DNA of 64,000 nt from Streblospio benedicti (taxonomy: Eukaryota; Annelida; Polychaeta; Spionida; Spionidae): positions 26,438,793-26,502,792 of the forward strand of contig CM032664.1 in assembly GCA_019095985.1 (NCBI GenBank). Reading direction: 5' to 3'. Under the pieces are notes generated by a model. The model saw only the letters and a list, made by a program, of their open reading frames with translations. It did no database searches and was not told the DNA's origin. The position numbers were made by a program, and so were the translations under genes. This document shows positions 14,401-29,400 of this stretch, one piece after another (position 1 is the stretch's first letter; every line of letters starts with the position of its first letter).

Positions 14401-17400
14401 CTCTGACTGTGGCGTAGCTAGGGAGAGGGTGCTCCGGGAGAAAAGGCACATTTGGCAATGGTCATTTTTGTGATCAATATTTCCACCACAACGACAGCGA
14501 CAGAAAAACATAATCAATCTTAACATAATTCTTTATATTTCACTTCTGTGTCCTTCGGACGGGATCAGTACTGTGCTAATCTGAATTGCATGGTATCGAT
14601 CTAACATCTATTTTTAAATCTTCTACAAAGATACATTCCAAGTGTTGCGTTATCATTGTTATTAATTATAACAAGAATGCAAAATATATGTTTAATGATC
14701 TCCATTCAACAAAATCTACATTTTAAGCATAGTATGACTACATTATATATTGGATTATGACTCACTGAATCTCTCTCGGGGTTGCAGACTTTGACGTACA
14801 GGAGGTGGTCGAGAAGCCAGTCTATGGGCTTGTCGCGGTGGAACATCAAAAAGAACTCCACAATCATCGGCAGGTCCGACGACTTGAACATTTTACCTGA
14901 AAACAACCACGAGTTTCCCTTACAAATCAAGTAAAAACTGATTTCTTATACTGCATTCCTGCACATTAAAGCCCATGGGCTTTTAACAGCAAAACATCAC
15001 TTTTAGACCTTTAGAAAGTGAAAAAAGTTACCACTTGTAAGCCTATGGGTGCATATTTGAATGTTAAGTCTCAAACACCAAAGTTTATTATCAGTTATTT
15101 TTTAGTTATGAATGTACCATTAAAGGGCCGGTCAGACTGCGCTCTACATCCAAACCAAGTCCAAAAGGTCATGAAAATCTTTTGGTATGTAGTTGTCAGT
15201 TATAATGACGGGTTAAAGACATGCAACAGTCGATTTATAGACTTGGCAGGACACTAGGATAAATAAGAACGTCGTAGGTCGACTTTATTCCACGCACAAC
15301 CACGGACGGTACATGTAATAACGACGCGGAACAGACGTGATCCCCAAGGGATAAAGCGTGGTCAATACGTGGTTGGACGCAACAAGATGTAGCTACAACA
15401 ACAGGTGCTACTTTGGCTATATTCAGGTTGTCTACCAAGCACACGGCGCGGCAGTTTGACCCCTGCATTAGTTTGATCTTATGCATGGATGGGAAGTGTT
15501 CAGTCAGTGCTTAGACAGAGCTTCAGCCATGGAACCACAGCCGCAATCACGTTCAAAGTACGTCCAACTCTAAATTGACCAAAAATTACCACTAACAACC
15601 ACCTCCAACACTTTCCTAACTTTTTGGATGTGATTTAGCCATTAAATTGTGTCTGACCGGCCCTTAAGTAGGATACATATTTGAAAAGAAGAGCAAAATC
15701 CAAAGCTATGAGTTAGTATAAAATGCAATCACATAGAAGTTTGTTACCAACCAATAAATCCCAAGTGTGAAAATTCAAGAAGTATCCAATCTGTAGTCTT
15801 TTGATTATGAGCAAAACTTTTCATTGTTGACAAATAACCTGGTTTGGTTACAATGTCATCTTCAAGCTGAAAAAAAGCAGTTTTGAAATTTCAAAAAACC
15901 ACATTCATATACACATACTGGGGTCACTCTCGTCTAGCCAAATTTTATTTGGTTTGGCAAATTTGGCTAACTATGCTAATTAAACAAAAATTTAACAATT
16001 TATTTGTTTTCACAGGTACATAAGCTATGTGTGTATGCAGATGCATATGGAATGCTGTTAATTATTATCCACTTGCATTGTCAATTGTTTTAATTTGTTT
16101 GGGCCCTTCATGAAACCCGGTTTGTAGAATGCCAGTCAACCGTGCCAGCCTGCTGAGATGGCAGTCTGTACATGGCCATTAACACAACGAGGAGTGCACA
16201 AGGAACATCGTCATCAGAGTCAGCAGTCTGCTGTGCGTCTTGGGCCGTGGCCCGAGGTGTCACAAGTCTTCAGAGCGTCCCACCCCACAGGGAGTATGGT
16301 TGCGTGATCGACTCTACTTTGTTTACAGTAACATTATGTGACATTCGCTTAAAATAAACAAAAGTAAGATTCCCACCTGACAATAGTATGTGGCCTTTGC
16401 TCTAGAATACATCATCAGAAATGAAAAGTCAAGATTCTGTTTCGTTCTCCACCTAAAAACAAAACAAACAGATGTATAGAATTTGAAAATATCCGTGGGT
16501 GAGGGTGAGAGAACTAATTCTAATTTTATCACAATGAAGCAATAATTCTTCGTTAACATAACACTATCAATTATTTCAAGGTGAAACATCAAGTTATCAT
16601 GTGAACTTAATGAAACTGCAACTGAATATGCCTGTTATCAATTTTCAAATCATGGTGTCAAGGTGGCAATTTCATACTATTGGGGTAATTCTAAAATACT
16701 GTGGTCCTATTAATATTTGCTACTACAATATTTCACGTGTGAGCCCTTAGGCCCATTTGGCGGCAATTTATTTTCGCAACTTGTCTCAGGGCTAATTTCT
16801 TTGTTTACACACGATAAATCCTACACAGTTACGTGACTGCAAATCGGTTACGTGACTGCAAATCGCTTGCAAACTGACCAAACAGGAGTTGCGTAATTTC
16901 CCTACCACATACTTATTGTTTGACCTAAGTGGTCAGTGACCTTAAACATGGTTCCCACAGTGAAGGGATGACAAAATTCACTGACTTTTCACTGACCAAA
17001 TACTTGTTTTAATCGCAAAACATACATAATGTTATTATGATTTATCCATTTAGATTTAATCTAATTTATATATTTATATATGCACTTTAGATATGTGTGT
17101 GTGATCCAAGAATAAAACATGCTAAAACTGAGCTTTTTAATTTTTATTTTCATTCAAAAGAATCAATGTATATGATAGTACACTAGTAATATGAATACTG
17201 ATTGGTAAAATAAATCACGATAATTATAACCCTTTGGAAGCCGATCCCATTTTTACTGTTTTGCTGCTGACTGCTGAGTATGGCTTTTCACTTGACAAGT
17301 TATTCACCGTCGGAGGTTTCCTCTTAGAGAGTGAAATATAACGTACCCGCTCATTCAAACGCCCTCCTCTGTTTATCCGCCCATCCCCTATTTTGGAAGA

Positions 17401-20400
17401 TTTTAACTCAAACGCCCACCCCATCCTTTTTTCATAATATTTTTACAAACATTAAATTACTCGTGGAAATGGTGTGATAAGCGAACGATTCATCGAACGT
17501 TTCCGTTTTCGATTTGGCAACAGCGCCGGACATTTAAATAACTGAGCATGCGCAATGAGACAAAAAAGTAATGTGCATTTTTTATTTCATAAATAAGTAA
17601 GTTATTTTGATTTTCCGACGAGCATTCGTAATAGATTATTAGGATTATGTTACTAACGGATTATTCACGGGCATTTCCCGGTTTCTGCCGTTATTTCTAG
17701 AATTCATTGCTATTTCCCGGGCCGGGAAGTCAAATGAAAAAATCATTGCTAATTCCCGATAATCGGGAGCTGTAGGAACCATGCTTAAATGACCGTGTCT
17801 TTGTTGTTTGGCTTTATCTGGGTCACATTAAAACAATCAAAGTATAGCCTCGTGACTAGGCTAAGTTGATACGCAATGGCAGACAGGTGCTAGTTAGGTA
17901 ACCAACGCTACAAGACTAAAACATTTTGTGTGACTGTTAAAGTTCAAATATGGTCTTGTTTAGGCTCAACACTTATAAAATAATGCAATGATAAGTTTAA
18001 AACTACGATGGACTTTACTTAGACACCAAAGGTAATATTATTTTCCACTTACAAAAGCCAAATGACACAAAAAACATACGATACCTCCATGTCGGCATAG
18101 TCATAAAAAAGTACTGTAACTCTTTCAATTTTCACGGCTTTTCAACTTCGCGAACCCTCCCAAATACTCAAATTTAGCAAAATTAAATCACACGCAAATT
18201 TTTTTAGGCTTACAGTAAGTCTAAAAGTTTTTTTTTTTTTATGTAACTCAACTATAAACCTACTTGACTCGTTCCAGGTTGTCCCCAAAGGTCTCCTTCA
18301 GGCCGTTCATGTCAGGGTAGTACCGCGCTGGGGGGCTGATCACCTCCAACAGACCGGAGTCCAGGGAGGACTTGAACCTGTAAAACACCAGCAAGTTTAC
18401 TTACATTTCTAAATGACGACAGTTTTTGGAACTTAGCGCATGGCTGCTAGGCTAAGGAGCCATGACACGCCGGTGACATTTTCTTATCACTAACGTTATG
18501 ATAGCAACAATGCAGTAACATGCAGCTGCTCCTGAGACTGTGCTTGGTCAAACTTAATTGCAGAAAACATAATAGGAGTGGCACTGTCTTAATTCCATTG
18601 AAGTTGTGATATTTTGAGCCGTAATACTCTTGTCATTAAGGTTTAATGAATACGACAAAGGAATGTTTTTGTGCCATTACATTATTTTGTAGAATCCTAA
18701 TCTGTGATAAAGAAGGACTTGTATAGGTATGTCATATGGCATCATGTCAGCCCTGAAATCAAATTCAATGCAAACCAAAAATCTTGGATTTGCCTTCCAA
18801 TTGAAATATTACAATGCAAGGCCAGAGCAAGCTACTGTCTCAACCTAATCCAATCATTACTTAACTCAGGCCAGCATCAGACTTTTATTCTTCATCGGTC
18901 ACGAGAGTGAATCTTACTGTATCAACTTTTTGACAAAAGATATATCAAATTTATACATGAAAGAGTTCTATCAATTCTAGATATGTAATCCCCCAAAGCA
19001 ACCAATACTACAAATTACATGGGGGAAAAAAGTAAAGCTACATGTCAAGTTGATAAATATGGTGATAGGCCTTGCAATATTCTAATTATTCTTTCTTGTC
19101 AGTGAGACCACAGAAAATCTAATCAGCACTGTTCAGGACCTCCTAATTTAATTGTTTTCTTCAAATCAATGCAGAATGATATACTCAACTACTGTATTGA
19201 CTTCACATTGAGGAGAGTTTTTGAAAGCTGTCTAGTAAGTTTTGCTATGTACCAGGTACCCCATAACATCTTATCTAAATATATCTAACTTCCAATACCT
19301 TAGTTTCATTATCATCATCTTCTGCATAGTAGAAAAAGAACACATTGATTTGCAATTAATGTACTCATGGGTTAGAACATGTACCTGATTATCATGAACT
19401 GCTAATGAGAATTTATTGACGGTTAATTTATTTTTATCTATTTATTTATGTCAGACAATGACAATAAATGGATAAATGAATTATACATATAATGCCAGTC
19501 CATAAAAACTTAACGTAAACATAAAAACTAAATAAAATTCAGATGAAATAACTAAGTGTGCCTGTATAAAATATCGTTCCATCGTTTTGTTAACTGTGAT
19601 TGATACATAAAAACTGCTAGATAAGATTGCCTTAATCAGTTCATTGGACAATTATGATAAACGTTTTCAAAAAGAAAATATAACTTTCCAAACAATATAA
19701 AAAATATCACAGAATGGAAACTTCTAGCATCCTGGGTTCCTTCATTCATGATATAAACAAGAATTTAAAGATACCACCTCATTTTTGCTAAGGAATAAAA
19801 ATATGTAAGCAAATAAAATCTAACTTTTGATTTCCTCAAATAGAATGGAATCATTAAACAGTTAACCATGAGAATAAAATAAAATAAAATAAAAATCAAG
19901 TCAACAGATTGATAATATAGATCAATAATTACCTGGCTTCTATATCAGCAGCTACAGATTTAACATACGGCAAGTTGTCAGGCTGTAAAAACAATACAGA
20001 GTAGATTTTTATCTTCTTTGCCAATGTTGCAATGTAACTTGAGCATCTATCAGTTAATAGACCTATTGGAGCCCCATCCACAAATCAGTATTGACCAATC
20101 AACCCACAGCATGTGCATCTCATAAACAAATGCACAATTGCACATGTTACCTCCCGAACTGGTTGGGTCGGTATGAAGCAGTCACATGAATACAACGGTG
20201 ATTTTGAAACAGACGGTACTTTAGTATGAACGGTGATTTTGAAACAGACGGTACTTTAGTATGAACATTTGTATAGGTTTACGAAAAAGGTTTGTCTGAC
20301 GTTCACACACAGTGTCAGTAAAAGTAGTAGAATGTCATTTTCATGATCCGTGCATGATTGTGAGTAGACTAGCAGTGTTGAAAAAAAAAGAGATTTACAA

Positions 20401-23400
20401 TCATATAGGCATATAACACGTGTAATGACTTCAATATATGGATTAAATGGTATATTAACCACAAACCTGGACCTCCATTTTCTCACGTTTGTGTTCCCCT
20501 GCAAACCTAACATTTGTTAGTGAGAATCATAATCTTATAACTGCATTATAATTCCTTCTCAGTACATCATCATAACCACAAGATCATGCAATTAACAAAT
20601 AATTCTAATATCATTTTACACAATTAACGTGTCATATAATTCTTGACAAACTGTGGAAAAAAGCATGTGTGTGAGAGCGTACTTCGGTGGACGTGGTTAT
20701 AGTTTTTTAATCTTGAATCGGCCCATTACCCAAACATAATTGTATAGTAATAAACACAAGACATTTGAGAAACTCACCTCGCCTATGTACACAACGATGA
20801 CCGCATCATTCTTCTCTTCTTCATTTAGACCGTCAATGAGAGAATCGAGCGTCTGAAAGAGGTAGGATTCCCTCTCCCTCTTGATGGTAGGTATAGCTAG
20901 CACCATGGACACTGCAACAGTTCATCGTCAATGCATGTAAATGTCAATTGCCAATTTGCTGACTTGTGAAATTAAGTTCACATTATAAGTTGATACGTGT
21001 AACCTGACTTTATGCAATGTGCTCACAATACACATACTACTTCAATCACACCCTACATTGTACATCATGTAACATGAAACATGACATGAATTTGATTATA
21101 ATAAGAACGGTAAAATATTTGATTTGGTACATAAATATTTGGAAGACTCTTTAAGATTTTAGTAAATTTTATCAAACAGTATATTATTTATACAGTAATA
21201 TACATGTGAATGAGTGAGTGAATGTGCTGTTGCTTATTTATTTTTTTATTTATTTTTTTCTGGAGAAGGCATGAATCGCAGTTTAGCTATTGCCTAATCC
21301 AAATTGTACATATTGTTCAATAAAATGTTTAAACCAAACATTACATGGCGATTACCTCCCATGCGCCCTGCAGACAGCTTAAAGGCCGGTTGCAGCCCCT
21401 CTGGGTGGCCGATGAGATGAGGTAAATAGTGGAACATTGAGGGCGGCTGGAGGTCCCCAGACCCCAGACTCAAGTTGGCCAACAGCTCGCGAGCTTCTTT
21501 GGGCAGATAGACATTCTTGCCCGACTCGGACCTTCAATCAAAAAGCAAACATTTACCAACGTTTTCATAGAGGAAATATTCGTGCTGCCATCTAGTGACA
21601 GAAAAGAAGTCTCGGAAGATGGACATTGAAAGTGTCCAAAAATATTAACAAAGTAAGTTTGAATGGATCTTTTTGGCAAAATCAATCAATCTATCTATAT
21701 AAAGAAATCCAATGAATCTATTTGGAAATATTGGTGTTTTGCTACTATCACTACTACATCACCGAAAATACATTGTGTGTTATTGTTTCAGATAATGATT
21801 GGTTATCGGTTGGCATGTGGTGAATTGTTCACAGTTTGACAAGAAGACTCAGAATACATAAAAGAGTATTACACATTGTACAATTGTGCAAGTATTATCT
21901 TTTGAGACATTTTTGTGTAAATTTCTATTTGATAAATGACGATGAGTAGACACAGCAGATAATATGCAAACTTTCTAATAAGTAATATGGAAGAAAAATA
22001 GTTTTAAATTTGATATAGTGAATTTGAAAATAAAGACGTTGCTTGATGGAAGCTACAGGATCTGCAGATACATTGAACTGTTTTAAAATATAATTTCTTA
22101 ACATATCTAAAACAAATTTGAGTTCTGAAGCAGTAAGCAGTTGATAAACAATTCCTAATTTGTATACCAATTATTGTAGAGCAAAATTTTTAGACACTAT
22201 ATTGACAATAAAATTAAATACATGTAATTTACGTATTAAATGATACCATACACTAATTACCACCACCATAGAAATATACGCATTAATTCTGTCTTCATTA
22301 TATTCAGTCACTTGAAAACGAGTACAAAGATACTTATTTCAAATGCTGAAAGGGTGAATATTAATTCCAAGTGAGCAACTTTACACAGCAAGTCTATAAG
22401 GTGAATATACAATGTTTGAGGAAAGATGAAGTTACAGAGTGAGACTCATATAATGAGAATATCAAATAATGTGTTCTTCAAATACATGTAAAACTAAAAA
22501 ATTATGAAGTCTTTATACATAGGAGAACAGTTGAGAACTTAAATGTAAAGATGACCAACATCTATGCATGTAATATACCTTTGAGTGTTCAATATTTCGT
22601 TAGTACTGTAATAAAGAAAGCTCACATTTTAACACCGCATGGTTTAGATAATTTATTTTTGAGATGTGCTATGAGCACTTTATTATTAAAATGTAAATGT
22701 AAAGAAGAAAAGATCACATAAAACTGCTTTACATCTAAAATTTTCACTTCACGTTCATGGGGTGAAATTTGTAACATTCTTTTGAAACTGTCTTACAAGA
22801 AAATGACTTTCTTTCGGGAAACTTTCAAAGATTTCTATAGAACTCAAGATGTGAAAATTTTAAAAAGCAAACAAAGTAAATGCTTATACCTGCTGACAGT
22901 AGTAATATTTGAAACATTTGAGTTTCTGAAATTACAAAAATACTTGTGATCAGAAATATCAAAACCTAAATCAATACAATCAACTTGAATCAAGTATATG
23001 TACAGGGTTTGACATCAGCTGTAGTCCCGTAGCCTGGGGCTACCTGAGAACTGGCCAAGCTACCAAATTTTGCCTGTACATGTCGGTGTCCCAATTGGCT
23101 TCAAGTGTTCGCTGTTGCGTTACAGTACAACCTCGTTTAACCGGACACATTGGACATTCGGAAAATCGCTATATGCGGTGTAGCCGAATGTAAGAAACCA
23201 TGTATCATTGTATGCAAGCGACCACGAGTGACTATGAACGATAAAAGGAGATATTCAAGAAATACATTTTAGAACAAACCATCTATCACTTTGGCTTGAT
23301 GTTACACATTGTAGACCAATATTCCTATGATGATAATTTGATTGAAGATCATTTTATGGCCTGTGTATTAGACTTACAGCTATAGTTATGGAGCGATCGA

Positions 23401-26400
23401 TAGTAATATCGATGATATGCAAGGGTTTGCAGGTTTCTCCCCTATGGGGTTTCTCCCAGGTTTTTACCGATACGGCAGAAACTCAAAACTTAAATTTTAG
23501 GGGAGAAATTATCTTTAAGGATTTTCTCCATATTATTCTTTGATATAACTATATTAGAATACATTATATACATTATAATTGATTAGATATCAATTTTTAT
23601 ACAATATATACTATAGCTTCTTATTACCTTTCTTCCCAGTTTCGCCCCCAAGTTTTTGGATAGAAACTCGACTATTAGGAGAGAAACTATTTTTAAGCAT
23701 TTTTTTTTCCATATTACTCTTTGATATAACTTGAATACAATATATACATTATCAATAATTAGATATTAGGAAACAAACACTTTTTAGCCATTTATATGAA
23801 CTAAAGTGGAGGATACAACTCCATTCAGTGTAAACTGATTTGAATGTTTTAAAGGTCCGATATTGGGGTTTAAACTTTCTAAATAATTTACACATGCATA
23901 ATCTACATGTATCAAGTAAACTATTATGATATACTGACCGCCAGTTCATGGTGTTCGTATATGTTACAAATTAATTTGAGAAGTTATTTGTGATTTGCGA
24001 TGTCAACGGAGATAATTTACAGTGAATTTGTGACGCAACAAATAAATTATGATAATTATTCGCACATGCGCATAAGGCCCATTACTACAGCCGCTTGAAA
24101 CCAGTGAAGTTTGATGACGTTTTGTATAGTAATGTTGGGCGCATTCTTATATCCAAGTTTACTCATATCTGAAACGCATTTGAGCGACGATTCAAGAGGT
24201 GTGGTTTATTTTGTTACAGCTCTAATATTGAAGAAATTCTAACCAGAAAACTGACTACTCTAAAAAATGCGCCAAAAAGTGAGCAGGTGTCATGCGCATG
24301 GTGTTTCGGCCTGCATGGTCGCCATGTTTGTATTAGACGATTCTTCTATTAACCCTTTGGGTGCCAGACTCCTATCAACTATAATTTGCCAAACCAATTT
24401 CCCTGCTCAATTGCCAACAAAAATTAGCTGCAGCATGAAACGTTTTGTGTGTTCAAAGTTTTCATTCATGAACTTCACAGCTGTCACTTCAAACTGTCGT
24501 AAAATCCCTTAGAATTACTCTATTTTAACAAATTAAAAACTTCATGCAAAAAAATTTTGTTTTGCATCTGTGTTGCATAAAAATATTTAAGCACAAAATT
24601 TTAGTTTCTAAAATAACCACTTGTTTTCGGGAGCATGTTATGTACACGTTTTTTGCAGTGTGTTTCACAAGAAAACAATTTCCTTGGAAGTAATAAATCG
24701 GTGTGATGTGGAAAATCAATTAATCTTTATATAATTTATACTATGATAATCCTTAGGCGAATCTCTTCATGGTGATATATTTTTTGTAAATATTACAATG
24801 TCCCCTTATAAAAAAAAAATGAGCCTAAACATTTCTCCACGTGACAGCTCAACACAGGTAATGGCGGACTTTGCTGCATTTTAATCATGGTTTGCCTAAT
24901 AAATCAATTATGTGAGGTTATTACCAATCATAAACTGAAAATAATTACAGCCGAGTGTTCCTCAATTACTTGTACAAATAGTTATCTAAATTTCAAGTCA
25001 ATTACAGCCATTTATTCCTGCAAACGAAGTGATCATCAGTTGCATGTTCTAGCTGTCAAATGGCAGATGTCAAGTGGATTTCACACGAACGATATCATCG
25101 TAGTTGGCAATATACCACTGTGTTCTGTACGACGATAAGATCGTTGTTTGGCAGTTTATCTGCTGTTTTTAAGATACGATTAGATCGTTTTTTGGCACCG
25201 AAAGGGTTAAAATGTATTTTTTCTTGTTTAATATCAGAATACTTTTAACAACAGTTATTGCATAATGTTCACAAAATCAATGTTATTGAACTGCCAAAAG
25301 TGACCCCTGACATTCATCCTTGGACTTTAAGACAGATCAAAGCCTTTAGTTTGAACTTCAGTTTGTAATGTCAAACGCTACATGCACTGGCATTTTACCC
25401 TTACAGGTACATAGAAAATACACAATGATATGTGCCTGGTTACGTCCCAGTCCCAATTTTTCACAATATACCTTTGACATTCATCATCAAAATTAATACA
25501 GTGAGTAAATTACCCCACAGCATTTACTCACACAAATCCAAATATATACTAACAATGAAAATTCAGAATGTTCTTAGCTTCCTTTATTGGTAATTATGTC
25601 AATGATCACTTAAATAATCTTTTTTAGTCTAGTGGTTCGCCCTAATTTCGTAGACAAACTTCTTTGATAACAACTTATTGCTTGATAACAAACTGCCAGA
25701 AAAATCAAACAGAACAAGCTCATTTGACACTAGCAGCCAAACACTTCATTTGGGACGCAAAAAGGGGAAAAATATCAAGCATGTTTGAATTATAAATAAT
25801 CTAATTAAATATAAATTAACCATGGTATTCTAGCTTGACCTTTGTTCAATCTATGGGATAATCCGATTACTTAATATTTGATGAGTAAGGTAAATGGACA
25901 GTTCTAAAACAGAACTATGCATGGTTTAGCTAGAACAGGGAACACAAATTCATATTTTCATTCGTTTGTACATTAGAAATTGTGAATGATTATTATGCCC
26001 TGGACTACTTTTTGTATTCTCAGAATTGTACATTTTAAATAAAACCATGATTCAAGATTAAGCAGCTTTTAGAAATTGTTACAATCTTTGTACATTGTGA
26101 CTCAAGATTTGAAAGAATAATAATCTTTCCAGATAAACATTTTTGCAATGTAATGTTATTTTTCGTTCAAGTAGATATAGTCCATTATTTCAAATTCATG
26201 ATAAAGATATTTTAAATGTAAAAATGTATCTTTTATATTCTTATAAAAAAATCAAACACACTTTGAAGAATAAATGTAAAGCTATATAATATTTATGTGA
26301 CATATTTGTAAATGTACGGTTGTCTCTCTCAAAAATGGGTACGGGTGTGCCATTTCGAACATCGAAACAGTACCCATCGATATACTAATTTGGCATAAAA

Positions 26401-29400
26401 AAGTGACCCATGTCTATACCTTGACGATGAAAAAGTGACCCATGTCTATACCTTGACGGTGAAAAATGACCCATGTCTATACCTATTAAATAATGAAACT
26501 ACATACTGTTAACATATTATCAACAAAATATTCAAAAAAATTATATCAGTATCAAACAAAATTATATTTACACTAACAATATCTGTACATCTAAATTCAA
26601 ACCCTTAACTATACCCAAAATCACAAAACCTAGACCCATAACTATACCAAAAATCACAAAATTTAGACCCATAGCTATACTAAAATCACAAAATTTAGAC
26701 CCATCACTATACCAGAGATGTCTAATAAGGTGACCCATAAAAATGGCACACCTGTACTACCCGACATATAGTAAGACACCCCCTCCTGGAGGTTCCGTAA
26801 GATGATCTCAAAATGCATAGACCCCCTCTATCCTTTTGTAAGAAATACAACTTAATCATCATTGACATTTGCTGAGTCCTTTCCTTATTTGTGTTCTGGC
26901 ATGCAACATAAAATTAGATGTTTCACATGAGAGGAATGATATAAGATCCCCAAACATATGTGAACATTCTTGCATTCATTTCATTACCTGTATGCATACA
27001 TTATGGTAATGAGCAAGTGCCCACTAAAAACAGGGCTTCTGCTAGTTCACGCAACGATTTCATTTAAAACGTAATTCGATTGTACAGCTACTCGTATTAT
27101 TTACATTTACTGCAATTTTGGAAACCAGCAAAGTAAAACTCGACAATTGACGGTCATGTGATCCCATACGGAGATCGTACAAACACAGAAATTGCAGGAT
27201 TTTGACAGAATTTGGCAGATATTTGATTACAAAATGCAATTTTCGAGCTCCTTCGTCGAGATTTTAATAAAATAACACCAAAGTAACGATTTTATGTATC
27301 ATCGCTACCGTCAAACGATTTATATAGTTACAGTCCCCTAAGCTCTGTAAACTTTGATTTTCTTAACTTGTGTAGAAATTTGATTTTCAAAAAATTTTAA
27401 ATTTGCCATGTAGATTAAATGCTCAACACAAAACACAAAATGCTCATAAATCTGTCAAAAGTAGGACAAAGAACACCAAAATCAATTTAGCTTTGGAGAC
27501 TAATAAATGGAAGAAATTGTAGATAAATGACCATAGGAGGAATACCTTTCCCAGTACAGTGGTAACAATTGTTTAATTCGAATGTTCCATGAATTTTTCA
27601 AAAGTAGGCCAAAGTACACAAACATCAAATCACCTTATAAAAGTAATATACTGGTACCAAATGTCAAGTTTGGTGAGTGAGGGTAGGTCATAAACTGTTC
27701 CCAGGAGACTGATATACAAATTTGCCTTTAGGCGCCTTACCACCTAATTGGCCTGGGCGTGGCGTGGCTTTAGAGGGATATTTGTAAAAACGTGGTGCCT
27801 CATCAAATCTCATGCCGCGGGAGTAAAAAATGACATGCCGCAGCCTGACCGTGAAACACCGCGTCCGGTACCCCGCACCCCATATTAATAAGACAGCTCC
27901 CCTACGGCGTTGGGCGATCTCCAATGCGGAGTGTGTCTGTTGCGAAGTCTAATGGTGTTTCTCGGAATCACACGGCGTTGACTGTATAATGCAAAGATCA
28001 AAGAGAATTCAATCAATACCGATCAATAGGCGTGGAGTGGTAGACGCAGCGTGAAAAAAACACTTCTCCGAAGCTTCGGTGTCTCGCGGAGCTTAACCTG
28101 CACGCGGAGCTGGACGCGGAGGGCAAAACGGCGCCATGTTGACAACGCAAGGTGCCCAAAACGCCGAAGAACCCACAATGAAAGGGTTAAATCAGGAATA
28201 TTTTCCCACTTTTTACCGACTTAGCTGATTTTTGACTGGAAATGGACGCGGAGAGCCGACTCCGCGCCCAGGCTAACTGATGGGTTACCATAATTATACC
28301 TCAAGAATTATACACTACTTATAATAACCTGTGTAACTGTAACCAGAAATGTCTGGGTGCCCAGTCGGGCATGTGACCATAGCTGGCTACGTGCCCGGCT
28401 GATCCTCCGGCATGCCCCGGGCATGAGGGCACCCACTAACATCAAGCCCTGGTGACTGAATAACAAAGATAGTCACAGCAAAAGGAGTATTACTTACTGA
28501 TTGCCGTGCATGTGAGCATTCATCAGTACATGAATCTGGTTTCTGAGGGCATGCAGATCTGTTTCTCGCTCTCGGTTGATGGATTCTGCATGCTGGAGAC
28601 GGTCCCTCATCTCAGCTAGCCTCTTCTCCAGAAGATCCTCCTGGGTCATATCTGAGGAAATAATCAGCGAAATATTTTTAATTTGCAATTGGTGTACCGT
28701 ATTCGTACTAATAAGCGCACAGTGCGCTTAGAAAAACAAATTTCAGCAAAAAAACAAAAAATAATAAGCGCACCACAAATTTTTTTTTGCGGTTTATGCA
28801 TTTTTCTCACTTTGATCCCACAGAACATGATAACACAATGCGCCCGGATGGTTATGTGGTAATCCGAATACGGAATAATACCAGCGTGTTATAGTCTACA
28901 ATATGGCGCCAGTAAAAAGAGCCAGATTTGTATAATATTTAATCTGCATTACAGGGTTGTGAGCTTATTGGGGTGTGTGGGCCAATAAGATCGATTACGG
29001 TATATGGCTAGTTGAAATGGCAGTAAGCATAGATAATTATCGATAATCGTCAAGTCAAGATTCGTGAGAATTGATAATCGTTTGAAAGTCCGTTCCCAAG
29101 CACTAATTTTGACTACTGTAAAATGTCACCCCGATTGCAAGCAACGTTATCAGTTTGCCTGAATCAGAATAACTGATAGTAATTTAACTGATAGTATGTA
29201 CAGACTGATTTTATGATAAATCCAACCTAGTCTTACCAGCAGACAAGGGTAGGGCCATATAGTGGTTATGGATAGGGAGAAGTACAATAGGAAGGTGAAT
29301 GATACATGTATGCTTGCAGATGATAAGACTTATTCTAAACACTCAAAAGATCCGACTCCTACTTATAAACAGAAACTCATTACCATATTGAATAGACTAT

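Larger units (their letters stand above)
11450..14765 (-). other. MGAT4: Interval between MGAT4 exons 10 and 9
   Basis: Holds the candidate alternative exon at 12865-12987 and two Tigger-like MITEs at 13260-13441 and 13546-13812. Otherwise AT-rich intron. Confidence 0.75.
21532..28497 (-). other. MGAT4: MGAT4 intron 2 (about 7 kb)
   Basis: Large intron containing a piggyBac-like MITE (24353-25206), a minisatellite-bearing inverted-repeat element (26335-26763), a Tigger-type end near 23127 (CAGTACAACCTCGTTTAACC) and a GC-richer block at 27700-28280 that I could not classify. Confidence 0.8.

Noticed and set aside
27688-27924. 78-codon open minus-strand frame in a GC-richer block
   Set aside because: No resemblance to a known family, no splice-site or phase relation to MGAT4, and it lies inside MGAT4 intron 2 beside repeats.
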